DNA from: Chara braunii
Taxonomy: Eukaryota > Streptophyta > Charophyceae > Charales > Characeae
NCBI GenBank assembly: GCA_003427395.1
Contig: BFEA01000795.1
Span: 117,877 to 143,090 of the forward strand
DNA: 25,214 nucleotides
Reading direction: 5' to 3'
Position numbers and translations under genes: made by a program. Below, one piece after another: positions 1 to 8,737 of this stretch; position 1 is the first letter of the stretch; the number at the start of each line of letters is the position of its first letter. The notes under the pieces were generated by a model that had not been told where the DNA came from, made no database searches, and saw only the letters and a list, made by a program, of their open reading frames with translations.

Positions 1-41
<41 letters not shown>
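1..41. repeat. (GA)n microsatellite
   Basis: An uninterrupted GA dinucleotide run opens the window and may continue upstream of it. It holds no gene. Confidence 0.97.
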
Positions 42-44
<3 letters not shown>

Positions 45-70
45 ATAAGTCTCCAACCTCGCGGCTCGTG

Positions 71-258
71 TCATGTTACTTCCATCGATAGGATGAGCAA
101 CATCCAATGAATCTTCGGCTAGAACATGGAAATATACACTACCTGTTTGAATATGGCCGACCGCATCATGCTACTTCCAATGATAGGATGAGCAAAATCA
201 AATGAATCTTCCCCTAGAATATGGAAATATACACTACCTGGTTGAACATGGCCGACAC
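71..258. repeat. 95-bp tandem duplication (2 copies)
   Basis: Two adjacent copies of a roughly 95-bp unit lie at 71-165 and 166-258. Each begins near TCATG(T/C)TACTTCCA and ends near TGGCCGA, with scattered substitutions between them. The unit is not coding in any convincing frame and its family is unknown. Confidence 0.9.
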
Positions 259-305
259 CTTTGATGGTGCGGTGCGAAAAAAACCATAGTGAAAAAAGAC
301 CCCAT

Positions 306-983
306 TCATAAAGTCGCGCCAACACCAACCCAAAAAAGAAAATGGTCGTAAATAGAAAACCGCGCCGGGCCCACGAAGTCGCGCCAACACCAACCCAAAA
401 AAAAAAACGGCCGTTTACAAAAAACCGCGCCGGGCCCACGGCGCACCGGGCCCGTGCAGGAAAAGGTCTTAGCAGGACGCGTCACGTGAGACCCGTTGTT
501 GCCTTCAAGAGTATAGGGATAACTATAGAAGGCCGATGCGCACAAATACCCATAGGCGTCAATTAACCTACTAGCCTTATACTTAGCTAGTCTAACAATC
601 CTCCCATTAGGCAGCTCGTGCTTCAACACTTTCTTGTCCCAATCGAACTGTGGCTTGGCAACCTCGAGGCAGTACATACCTAACATGTCAAATGGTAGGT
701 CGTCACTAACCAGGAACAAAATCCTATGATCAAGTTCCCCTCCTGTATAAGAGAAAGTGCATACCACATCCTTGACGTAGTCCTCCACCAACATGCGCTC
801 TTTGTTGGCCAAAGTAGATGCTACCGGTCTACTCAGGCACTGCACCCGGTCCTGTAGGCGCAGTCTCTCAACGCAGTCACGACTTATAAAGTTCCACATG
901 GAGCCGATGTCTATGAAGGTGCCGCAATTGCGATCACCCACACCAACTTCCACAACGAAGTGCTCCCCTTGTAGAACCTCGAC
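306..983 (-). pseudogene. Retroviral-type aspartic protease domain of LTR element (decayed)
   Basis: The minus-strand frame from 983 reads through FIDIGSMWNFISRDCVERL and later DMLGMYCLEVAKPQFDWDKK. These match the two hallmarks of Ty3/gypsy proteases: the D-S/T-G active site followed by xxNFIS, and the ILGMDWL-xx-xP-xxDW block. Here the active-site triad is D-I-G, so the usual Ser/Thr is lost, and the ILGMDWL block reads MLGMYCL. An in-frame TAA at 984-986 separates it from gag. The last 60 or so residues (below about 480) are encoded by the unrelated 65-bp repeat and are not protease. The protease would normally cleave the gag-pol polyprotein in the particle. Identification of the domain is firm; activity is very unlikely. 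Confidence 0.8.
311..440. repeat. 65-bp tandem duplication (2 copies)
   Basis: Two adjacent 65-bp units lie at 311-375 and 376-440. Both start AAGTCGCGCCAACACCAACC and end CCGCGCCGGGCCCACG, with an A-rich middle. A shorter third echo of the GC-rich end follows at 441-460. On the minus strand the array follows the retroviral-type protease and replaces the rest of the pol region expected there, so it looks like an unrelated repeat joined to the truncated LTR element. Confidence 0.9.
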
Positions 984-1292
984 TTAGTGCCACCTAGGAC
1001 TCATGAGGGTCCTTTGCCGACCACTCACTTTGTAGGTCCCCTAAGGCCTCAGACACATCCAACGAGCAGGGTATCGTTGGGTCCGGATGTGTCTGCGGGG
1101 TGACTAAGGAGTGAATAGCTTTGGCCAACTCTTGAAACGGGGAGGGTACATCACCCGCTTCAACGAAAGTAGAAGCAACTACAACTTCTACTGACCCTAG
1201 GTGTTTCTCGAGCTAGAGCTCGTAGAGGCCCCGCCTTGGGAGAAGGGAATCCCACCCTTAGGTGGTATCTTCTGCGGGACCTTCGCGTTCTT

Positions 1293-1334
1293 GCATTTGA
1301 ACTGTTGATGGTCATGCTCGCCACAGTTAATGCA
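1293..1334 (-). other. CCHC zinc knuckle of gag (nucleocapsid)
   Basis: Minus-strand translation gives C-I-N-C-G-E-H-D-H-Q-Q-F-K-C, a perfect CX2CX4HX4C knuckle. It lies between the capsid-like region and the protease, as in Ty3/gypsy gag, where it binds the element's RNA. The ORF around it is not continuous with the gag segment at 1694-2281, because the tandem array at 1459-1651 and frame changes intervene. Confidence 0.85.
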
Positions 1335-1458
1335 AGCACCCCACGAATAACGGTCCCGCCACACCTCTTGATCTAAACCCGCTCGAACCCTAGCCGCTAT
1401 TTTGTTCGGGTTGGAGGTTTGCCCCTGACTCCTCTGTTGACCGCCCTTGCCGCTGCCA

Positions 1459-1651
1459 CCTGCCTTTCCTTTTACTATTGCAGCGAGGCTGCTACCCTCA
1501 ACACTATCCTCGCTGTCTAACCTGCCTTTCCTTTTACTATTGCAGCGAGGCTNGAGGCTGCTACCCTCAACACTATCCTCGCTGTCTAACCTGCCTTTCC
1601 TTTTACTATTGCAGCGAGGCTGCTACCCTCAACACTATCCTCGCTGTCCAA
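1459..1651. repeat. 62-bp minisatellite, 3 copies, with an assembly gap
   Basis: Three copies of a 62-bp unit beginning CCTGCCTTTCCTTTTACTAT lie at 1459-1520, 1521-1589 and 1590-1651. The middle copy carries an extra N plus GAGGCT at 1553-1559, which looks like a join across a collapsed or unresolved array. The array lies within the gag-to-knuckle linker of the LTR element. Confidence 0.93.
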
Positions 1652-1693
1652 CTCTGTACCATCCACAAAATCTGAGAAGTCTTCGATCTCGGT

Positions 1694-2379
1694 TCAAGTC
1701 CCATCGACGTCAACCATCATCAATCGACTCCCCTTCTTCTTCCGCTCTTGTGGACTCTTCTTCTTTCTTCCGTCCGTAGAGAGGGACTGAGCACCTCCTA
1801 GTGTGGCCTCCAAATCTAAGGCCTTCTTGCTGAAGGTCTCAAAAATGTGAGACTCTAGCCGAGCCTCGCTGGCTAGTAAGTTCTTGATGTTTGTGGGAAG
1901 ACATCTCGAGAACATGGTCAGTAAGACCTGTGGATCATAGCATACCCCTAGGACGACGATCAAACGCTCTACAGTAGAGGTGAGTTCGTGCACAGGCTTG
2001 TACTTCTTAGCATCAAGCCGGAGCAACCGATCAGTGGCAATCTGTGCCTGCTGTGGGTTGTGCCATCGCGCTTCCACCAAATCCATAAAGCTCTCTAGGG
2101 TATGGGTCTTGGCCCGATCACCCATGTTCCTGCCGAATCCCTTTGAGGCCACTAATCCATTTACCCAGCGAGATGCCGAACCCTCTAGATAGGATGCAAC
2201 AGTAATCACCTCCTCCTCTACCAATGTCCTCTTTGCCCTTACATACAATGGACCGTTCTCTATAGCGAGCAGCTGTATCACGCCTAGTCTAGCTTTGGTC
2301 GTTAGCTGTACCTACGCGTATCACGCCTATTCTGCCTTCGATCGCCAGCTGTACCTTCACTACCTTCTGATCCACTCAT
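1694..2379 (-). pseudogene. Retrotransposon gag (capsid-like) fragment
   Basis: The main open segment is 2281-1694, 195 codons on the minus strand. It shows the usual retrotransposon gag pattern: a helical stretch with YLEGSASRWVNGL, then LESFMDLVEARW, a long helix, LTMFSRCLPTNIKNLLASE, and a basic lysine-rich tail (RKKKSPQERKKKGS). A likelier original start is the ATG at 2379-2377, which opens MSGSEGSEGTAGDRRQNRRD and then meets an in-frame TAA in a different frame. The N-terminus is therefore broken by a stop and a frame change at a 41-bp duplication (2273-2353). Gag would build the particle and package element RNA. The family call is good, but the exact clade is not determined. Confidence 0.75.
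2273..2353. repeat. 41-bp imperfect tandem duplication
   Basis: Two imperfect copies of about 41 bp, each with a TATCACGCCTA-type core and ending CAGCTGTAC or TAGCTGTAC, lie back to back at the start of gag. The duplication coincides with the stop and frame change that break the gag N-terminus. Confidence 0.75.
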
Positions 2380-2399
2380 CGGGTAAGCAGACACTGTCT

Positions 2400-3636
2400 G
2401 CACTAGTATCCTCTGGAAACTACCGCAGCATGCGTCTGACCGATTCTAAGAATAAATAAAATTAAAATAATATCCGGTGAGTTACTTAGACTACCGTTCA
2501 AGCCGTATCAACAACATTTACACAGGTTGTACACATAGTCTAGATCTACTTTGATTAGTTCACTTACAAAAGCATTGAGAACAACTGATTATGGTAGAAC
2601 ATTACAATTCTAATTTAGGCTGTTTGTGAGGTGTTAGCAGTCTGTCAACCAACTAATCAAAAAAAAAAAAAAACTAAGTGAGAAAATGTATGCATAATGG
2701 GTATAGTTGTGTCTGACAGTTGAGTCTCGATTCGAATCTTCCTCCCCTGTATCCAACGTGCCTGTAGCCATCATCAAGCGACAGTGTCTAAGGTGTGCAT
2801 TAGCGACCCACCCCTGTGCCCAAGGCGTATACTTATGACCAGAACTGCGCGTTGTTTATCCTCACGTGCAACGAGACTTACGTCTGACTGATCTGGCTGA
2901 TCAAGAGGCAGTTTAAGGACAGGCCCCACGGTCCTCAGGAATTATTTAACGTCGCAATCAAGACGACGATCAGTGGACAATTTAGACCCCTGCCAGAAAT
3001 ATTTATAGACGGTCTGGATAGCGTCTGCAAAGGACTGGTCAATTTGCACACCCCTTCAATCAGCGCAGCAAAAAGCCTTCAGAGGAGAAAGCAGCATGAC
3101 CTGAGTGTACTACTCCCATGGGTTGGCATGGTGACCGTGACCCGTGCTTCGACCAGGGCCCTTCAGAGGCACCGCCCTCTCCTGCCAGATGCGCCACCGA
3201 GAAGAATGTCGTCTCTCAAGGTAGAGCGCTCACGACTTCTTACACAAAAGAGACACTCACGGTTGGACTCGCTTCCTCACGGTAAGAAGAGTTGGGAGGG
3301 TAGATAAGGTAAGGGAACCACGTACCTGGAGATAGCTGCCCCCAACCACAAATTTCTCACCAATTGAGCCGACTTGTATTTCGATGACCGGTCATAGCCT
3401 CGGTACCACCCACAACGCAATGCAGTGCCACGTCAGCCAAAATGCCACATCAGCATGCTCTCATCATCATACATACATCCGCTGTCACTGCCGCTCCCAC
3501 GCTGTCGCCACAGCCTTCCAGCGGCCGACCCCTCTACCTGGGTCCCACTATATCAAGCCAGCGCCAAAGTATCCTTACTGCACAGAAGCATCGTCAGCAC
3601 ACCAAGAAACAATGTCACCAGTGCCAGGTAAGTGGC
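2400..3636. other. Presumed untranslated leader of LTR element; no gene seen
   Basis: The stretch between the primer-binding site and gag holds no ORF with recognisable content. It contains an A-rich patch (2659-2673) and short ORFs without family features. By position it would be the leader of the LTR element. At more than 1.2 kb it is long for that role, so it may contain insertions. Confidence 0.4.
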
Positions 3637-3639
3637 GAT

Positions 3640-3660
3640 CTCGAACCAGCTTTGATACCA
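3640..3660 (-). other. Primer-binding site, initiator-Met tRNA type
   Basis: The minus strand reads TGGTATCAAAGC followed by TGGTTCGA. Plant Ty1 and Ty3 elements commonly carry TGGTATCAGAGC, the complement of the 3' end of initiator methionine tRNA; this copy differs by one base in the first 12. Three bases upstream the sequence ends TTGCA, a plausible LTR terminus. Its position upstream of gag on the same strand supports the call. Confidence 0.7.
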
Positions 3661-3665
3661 AATTG

Positions 3666-5400
3666 CAAGGAATATGAGTGGCAACGATATACCGAAAGCC
3701 AACTTGCGAAATCACACAGATGTCCAAGTAGTCGTGTACAAGCAGAGAGCATAAATGCAAGCCCTCAGGCCACACCAACACAGTATCCAAAGTCGCTCCT
3801 CTCTGTCTGGCGCCCAGCGCCCAGCCTACACTACTCGACTATCCTACCTACATCAGCATTCTCGCAACAGGCTCACTTTGACTCTTGAAGACCAATATAC
3901 ATGACGTCAACACCATAGCCGACCTCTCTCATGTACCAGGTACGTATCTCATCTCCCCTCATCAGACCCTGTCCACCCACACTTGCCTCCTTCCTGAAGA
4001 CCACGGATTGCCCTCTTACCCCCCAGCCCTGCAGCCCGGCTATGGCTGCTAGCGCTCCGCTGCCCAGCAGCGCCCCTCTTCTCCTCACACACACCCGCAC
4101 GCGCTCTGGCCTCAGCGCAGCACGCAGCCTCTAACGCAGCTGTGCAGCAGCGTGACCGCATTGCCTGCGTGGGCCAGCATACCAGCCCCTGGCTGCCCCC
4201 CTTCCTATATGGAAGTGGCAGCCCCTGCTTGGCTGCGTGTGGCCCGGTTGGGAAGCTTCCAGTAGCTTCCGGTCGGGCCCCAGTACCTGCACCCAGACCC
4301 AGTGCTACAGTTGAGGGCCTGAGCCCCTTACAGTTGGGCACGGCCTCAGTCTCCAGACTTGGGCCGTTTGCTGCATTTGCACAAGACCCGGGGTATGTAC
4401 GTCGACAGTGCTGCTTTTGCGTAGGCCTGTGGCCACTTCGTGATGTATTGGCCCTGCATTGTGTGTATGTGCCCAGGCGCAACTGCCACGACCTGGGCCA
4501 AACTGTACGACGCAGCTTACGGAGGCTTACGCGTCCACTCAACTAACTGGCGGGCTGCAACAGCCGGAGTACCCACATATGAAAAATTTCAAATTTTGGC
4601 CTCTAGTGAATACTCAGGCCCGCCTTCACTTAGGGTGGGCACTTGGCTTGCTGGGGGCCTCTGCCCAGAACATGTGCATGTCTGGTAAGGGCCTCGCGAG
4701 GGCTCATTCCTCGCAGGTGTCGCATTTGTGGCATAATTTGTTTTTGACAGGTAAGAGTCACTAAAAATGTTTTATTTTTTTTAGACAAATATTTCTTCGC
4801 TTATTCAGCAGCAAGTTATCCATTGTCATGGAGTTTTTTTTTTTTTTTTTTTTTTTCCCTTTCCCCCAAGGATATTGTCATGGACGTTTCTGAATCGCAA
4901 TGTTGAAGGAGATGAGAGTGCAAAATTGCCAGTTGGTACACCCACAAACTGTCAGAATACTGACCTGTGTTCTACATCCAGATGGAACTAGATGAATGAA
5001 ATGGAATGAATTACCCAAAGCTGGTCAGTTGGAAAATGATATCTCAAGGCCGTCACGCTTTGGGGAGAAAAAAAAGAGAGAAATTGCCAATGCGGACGAG
5101 GAAAATCAGAGAAGGTGACAAACAAGCAGTGGCACAACGACAACGACAATGCTGGAGGAGGAGAAGTGCAAAAACCGGCAGAAACACTAAGGGCCTGGCC
5201 ACACCACTCTGGAAATTTGCAAAATGAGAATGAACTTCCCGCTAGAACATGGCCAGATGCACCAGCCACATTTGGTATCACAAGGAGTTAATGTCAAAAT
5301 TTCTCAAAAACAAAGAAAAAAAACAAAAAAGAACTTATCTAATGCCAAGTTGTCAACCCTATATTACAATTTAATATTATATCTAAAAAATAAAATTCCG
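3666..5400. other. No recognisable gene; possible LTR remnant at left
   Basis: I see no supported gene here. The part next to 3665 should contain the 5' LTR of the LTR element, but its far end is not identifiable. There is a GC-rich stretch at about 4020-4550, a 16-17-bp imperfect hairpin at 4241-4279, and a run of 23 T at 4834-4856. The ORFs in this region have skewed, protein-unlike composition and overlap on both strands. Confidence 0.5.
4834..4856. repeat. Poly(T) run, 23 nt
   Basis: A pure T run on the plus strand. It could be the reverse complement of a retroposon poly(A) tail on the minus strand, but I could not identify an element body next to it. Confidence 0.9.
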
Positions 5401-5646
5401 AATGTTTTATGATGAACTTTTATCTGTATACGATGCAGACAATCCAAAAAAAAAAAAAAGACAGGAAGAAAGAAAGGATGCAGACAACCCATCTTAAAAT
5501 ACAAGTAAAATAGCACTGTTGATTAATCGAATTTAATAGTTTAAGGAGTAATAAAGATAGATTTTGCTTACTCCCAGAACCAGTGCCACTTTCTATCTCC
5601 TGGGGCTCATACCACCCAGGAGGCAGAAGGAGGGCCCTGAAACGAT

Positions 5647-5674
5647 GATTGAAGGGGGGGGGGAGGGGGGGNGG
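5647..5674 (+). repeat. Poly(G) tract with an N
   Basis: Guanine runs broken only by single A bases and one N at 5672, just downstream of the GNAT stop codon on the minus strand. It could form a G-quadruplex on the plus strand. The N suggests a sequencing failure at the homopolymer. Confidence 0.85.
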
Positions 5675-5703
5675 AAATAAAAAATCCAAGTGGCTACCAA
5701 CAT

Positions 5704-6202
5704 TCAGATCTCCTTCGTCATTAAAATGCGCCTTTTCATACCGAAGATATTGGACTGCCAAAGACCGTAGCGAGCCAATACTTGGTACCCAACTTTCTCG
5801 TAAAGTCGTCTAGCCGGCAAGTTGTCGTCGTATACATTAAGATATAGGCGACGGTATCCCCACCCCCTGGCCGTCTTCTCTGCAGCCATGAGTAGGAGCA
5901 TGCCGATCTTTTTCTGTCTGTACCTCTCCAACACTGCCATTCCACTTACGTACAAAAACTCCTCGACTCCTCCGTCAAGGTGGCGGAGTACATCATAGTC
6001 CTTGGAAACGGTTAGGTTCACTGCACCAATGATCTCGACCTCCTTATCTTCGCCGGCTGGTCGACTGTACGGACCTCCGTTAATGTCTGCAGATATCCGC
6101 TGCGAGGTCGCTTCCTCTTCCTCTTCGATAGAGCCTCCTTCCCTCGTCCTCATGTCATCTTCTAGCACGTCCGTCTCCGTGCGAACTGCCACTAACACCA
6201 TC
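5704..6202 (-). CDS. GNAT-family N-acetyltransferase, C-terminal exon (plastid GNAT-like)
   Basis: A 165-codon open exon on the minus strand ends in TGA at 5704-5706. The protein carries the GNAT core. A beta strand (EIIGAVNLTVSKDYDVL) leads into EEFLYVSGMAVLERYRQKKIGMLLL, whose Q/R-x-x-G-x motif A binds the acetyl-CoA pyrophosphate. NVYDDNLPARRLYEKVGYQV is motif B, and the end reads GMKRRILMTK. The VEE-(F/Y)LYVSG and KRR-(I/V)LM blocks resemble a plant plastid GNAT group that acetylates protein N-termini and lysines. The first ATG (6201-6199) is probably internal: it sits one base after a TTGTAG acceptor, and the acidic linker at residues 15-30 looks mid-protein. Upstream exons encoding the transit peptide and N-terminal half should lie above 6220, but I could not identify them. 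Domain call firm; subfamily inferred. Confidence 0.85.
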
Positions 6203-6222
6203 CTACAATATATAAAAAATCA
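6203..6222 (-). other. 3' splice acceptor of the GNAT gene
   Basis: On the minus strand the bases before the exon read TTTTTTATATATTGTAG, then G|ATGGTG. This is a T-rich tract ending in AG, as expected for an intron end. The intron's 5' end was not located. Confidence 0.65.
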
Positions 6223-6682
6223 ATAATGTAAGTATTCGAGTAGACCAAGATCTCGCCGGAAAGAAAAAGAAGTTCAACATCAATTTTATCTACAATATAA
6301 TAGTAGTATACCCTGTTAAACAACTTAAACTTTACTAAATGTGTATACAATGTCCAGATTACTATCAATCAACATACTGTTCTGTTCCCTTTGGGGACCC
6401 GAACCCCATTACCATTATTGGCATTACCATCACTATTAGTCCGGCAAGTGAGGTCTTGTACCGCAGGCATCCAGGTTCGGCTCCGAACTTCTCCATCAGA
6501 AAATTTAATCCAGCAGGAGGCCATGCGCAAATTCGTTGAAACTTTTGAATGTAAAAAGAGCAGCCAGGGAAAAGGGGGAAAAAAAGGGCAGTCAGGTGCT
6601 GGGTGTGTAGTGCACATGAAATCTGTTGAATCTTCCGTTCGCAAGCTAATGTTCCCCTTCCCCCCACGCCCACCCTTGCATC

Positions 6683-6852
6683 CTGCTACTGAAGTTGCAG
6701 CTCAGGTTCAGTTTTACTTTTTTCCTTTGATGGGGGAGGGGGGGAGAGAAGGAAGGAGGGGGGGGGGCTGCTACTGAAGTTGCAGCTCAGGTTCAGTTTT
6801 GCTTTTTTCCTTTGATGGGGGAGGGGGGGAGAGGAGGGAGGGGGAGGGGGGT
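6683..6852 (+). repeat. 85-bp tandem duplication with G-rich half
   Basis: Two copies (6683-6767 and 6768 to about 6852) start CTGCTACTGAAGTTGCAGCT and end in long G runs separated by short A or GA spacers. Each copy holds four or more G-tracts of at least three, so each could form a G-quadruplex on the plus strand. Confidence 0.9.
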
Positions 6853-6970
6853 CTAATACCTGTCCTGCCACAGAAACAGGCTTGGATTTGGACACAACTG
6901 TCCCCGAAGTAAACACTGAACCTGTAGGTTCAGCTAATGATGACACTTAGTTGACGGTCAGAAGAAGGGG

Positions 6971-7026
6971 GGTTCAAATCCAAGCAGAAGGGGTTCAAAT
7001 CCAAGCAGAAGAGGTTGAAATCCAAG
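6971..7026 (+). repeat. 21-bp triplicate carrying pol III B-box-like motifs
   Basis: Three direct repeats at 21-bp spacing: GGTTCAAATCC at 6971-6981 and 6992-7002, and GGTTGAAATCC at 7013-7023, each followed by AAGC. The first two match the tRNA T-loop / B-box consensus. No tRNA cloverleaf or A box is visible nearby. Confidence 0.85.
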
Positions 7027-7030
7027 CTAC

Positions 7031-7165
7031 CAACTAAGTACCATCATAAGTGGACTGACGGCCTCACTCCAGTACACAACACTCTACTTACATTTGGAAT
7101 CCGACTGGGGACCCGTCCATCAACTTTGTACCATCATAAGTTGACTGAGGGCCTTGCTCCACTAA
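7031..7165. repeat. 90-bp partial tandem duplication
   Basis: A segment starting CAACTAAGTACCATCATAAG at 7031 recurs at 7121 as CAACTTTGTACCATCATAAG. The similarity runs through ACTGA-GGCCT-CTCCA for about 45 bp. Confidence 0.8.
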
Positions 7166-7433
7166 TACACATGTGGAGAATTTCAGATGCTTTCTGGACC
7201 CGATACAAATGTTTGACTCGTCTGATGCAGCTGGTCCAGAGAAGCGTCCAAATTCATGTAAAATGTTCTACAGTGGAGCGAGTCCATAAAACTTGGGGAA
7301 TCAGAGAAGTCGTACCTGATGAAGAGCGGAATTCCTGTGACGGCAGGCGTCTCTGGTAAGGAACGGAGGTCGAATCAGCACAGAACAAGTAGGGTCCTTG
7401 TCATTGGCCAATGCAACAGCCTACCGTCTTCGT

Positions 7434-7518
7434 CCGAATAGAACGCCCGGTCATTATAGCTGTATTTGGTGCAACTGCCAGTCTAGATACAGTGATAATG
7501 ACCGGGCGTTCTATTCGG
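7434..7518. repeat. Foldback: 32-bp inverted repeat with 21-nt loop
   Basis: Arm 7434-7465 pairs with arm 7487-7518, matching at 29 of 32 positions; the only mismatches are a block of three near the loop. The arm core is GAATAGAACGCCCGGTCATT. It may be a small foldback or MITE-type element or a precursor hairpin for a small RNA. No clear target-site duplication flanks it. Confidence 0.9.
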
Positions 7519-7884
7519 GTGAAAACGATAGGGTCAGAAAAGTCCTTCAGTGAGTAGGTCTGGGGTCAAGAAGGGTCAAATAAAGGCACCCACCCATGAT
7601 GACGTCTACAACTGCGGCCGAGTCCATTTTCTGAAGTCCGACCCCACCTCCATCCTTAAAAGAAACCAGGTCATTGTAGTGATTGTGATATACACAATGA
7701 CAGCTGCAGCCGAGTGTAACCGTGTTAGTAGCTGTGCAAAGGAGAAGACCGCAAAATGTTGAAACATTGTCCTGCTGCGGCACAGGGGCAGAGAAACGAT
7801 CTTCGACATAAAAGAGTGTGTGGAAGGTTTGCTGCAGCGAGAAAACAGCATTGTTATGTATGAAATTAGTGACATCAGTCATGG

Positions 7885-8061
7885 CATGGACCATGGTGCC
7901 ATTATCCCCATAGCTCCCAGTGTGTTAGAGGCATGTACAATGACTATGTGTTGGCCAGGTCCTTGTACAATGGCATGGACCATGGTGCCATTGTCCCACA
8001 AGTCCCAGTGTGTTAGAGGCGTGTACAATGGCTATGTATTTGCCAGGTCCGTGTACAATGC
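7885..8061. repeat. 89-bp tandem duplication
   Basis: Two copies (7885-7973 and 7974-8061) start CATGGACCATGGTGCCATT and end GTGTACAATG-type, with scattered substitutions. Neither copy looks coding. Confidence 0.9.
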
Positions 8062-8625
8062 AGGCAGAGATGTGGGCGGAGGATGAAACCACTCACCTGC
8101 CTGAGTATTGCGTACTAGGTCAAGTTGGCAGTCCCTCATTGCTACTTGTAGAACCACAATTGTAAAGCCTCCTTCCCTGGCATAATTACCATCCTCTACC
8201 TGTAGGCAGAGAAGATCAGCATCAAGCTGAAGGGCAACCTTTTAAGTTTCCGGGGGAAATTGCAAGAAAGAACGACACTGTATGCAGCGGGCAGCGGAGA
8301 ATGTGGAGTTTGCAGACCACCCAGATGGTGTTGCGAGCTGGTCAGTCATTTGCAGATCACCCATGTGGCTACGTGTTGTGGGGAAAAAAGTTGTGCTGCA
8401 GCCAGTTGATGTTGATCAGCCATTCGTAGATCAGCCATGTGGTTTACACCTTGTGGGCCAATTTGCAAGTTGGGCAAATCATGTTCTAATCCCTGGACGT
8501 TTGGGGCTGGATCCTGAGTTGGGACTGCCCCTTGAATTGGGAGTGTACCCTATGCGGGGACCGTGTCCTATTTTGCAGGTGATTAGCGAATATCCAATGC
8601 TGTAGGGCATAAAACACGGTTTAGC

Positions 8626-8737
8626 GTCCTTCGGGACATCTGTTAAAAATGGAATGATACAGGAAAGAGTAGCATGGCCCCCATGCAAGGATGACACGCA
8701 CACTGAGAAATGGTCCAAATGATTTATGAAAAAAAAA
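8626..8737 (+). pseudogene. U6 snRNA pseudogene with A tail
   Basis: The plus strand opens with the U6 5' stem-loop GTCCTTCGGGACATC. It continues with a TTAAAAATGGAATGATACAG block, GTAGCATGGCCCC, GCAAGGATGACACGCAC and GAGAAATGGTCCAAAT, which covers U6 from end to end. The otherwise invariant ACAGAGA box reads ACAGGAA and the following AGATTAGC reads AGAGTAGC, so it could not pair correctly with the 5' splice site and is almost surely a pseudogene. There is no terminator T run; instead GATTTATG and nine A follow (8729-8737). A weak 10-bp direct repeat flanks it (AAAACACGGT at 8611-8620, AAAAAACGGT at 8732-8741), hinting at retroposition. No convincing TATA or USE element lies at the expected distances upstream. 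Confidence 0.85.

Larger units (their letters stand above)
306..3665 (-). mobile_element. Ty3/gypsy-like LTR retrotransposon, 5' part, decayed
   Basis: All diagnostic parts are on the minus strand in the expected order. A tRNA-iMet-type primer-binding site is at about 3640-3660, a long leader follows, then a gag capsid-like region (2379-1694), a CCHC zinc knuckle (1334-1293) and an aspartic protease (983 to about 500). Reverse transcriptase, RNase H and integrase are absent: below about 480 the sequence changes to a different tandem repeat. The 5' LTR should lie just above 3664, where the minus strand reads TTGCA just before the primer site (LTRs usually end in CA). I could not delimit the LTR because no second copy is in the window. 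Stops and frame changes in gag and a non-consensus protease active site show that this copy is dead. Confidence 0.75.

Noticed and set aside
4241-4279. Imperfect 16-17-bp hairpin
   Set aside because: Several mismatches in GC-rich DNA; could easily be chance.
3664-4380. A defined 5' LTR from TGCAA to TTGCA
   Set aside because: A TTGCA at about 4376-4380 could pair with the terminus at 3664, but five bases are too few and no second LTR is available for comparison.
3949-4546. Overlapping plus- and minus-strand ORFs of 134 and 197 codons
   Set aside because: Both strands are open because the DNA is GC-rich. The peptides are Arg/Ala/Gly-rich with no recognisable motif.
4834-4856. LINE tail on the minus strand
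   Set aside because: No LINE-like sequence was found immediately above the T run, so it is left as a homopolymer.
6365-6673. Possible upstream exon of the GNAT gene on the minus strand
   Set aside because: No GNAT N-terminal motif in any frame, and donor and acceptor sites did not give a consistent exon.
6971-7026. tRNA gene
   Set aside because: B-box-like motifs are present, but no acceptor, D or anticodon stem can be drawn and no A box is seen.
1-8100. CRISPR-like array from the many direct repeats
   Set aside because: All are head-to-tail duplications without unique spacers, in a eukaryotic context.
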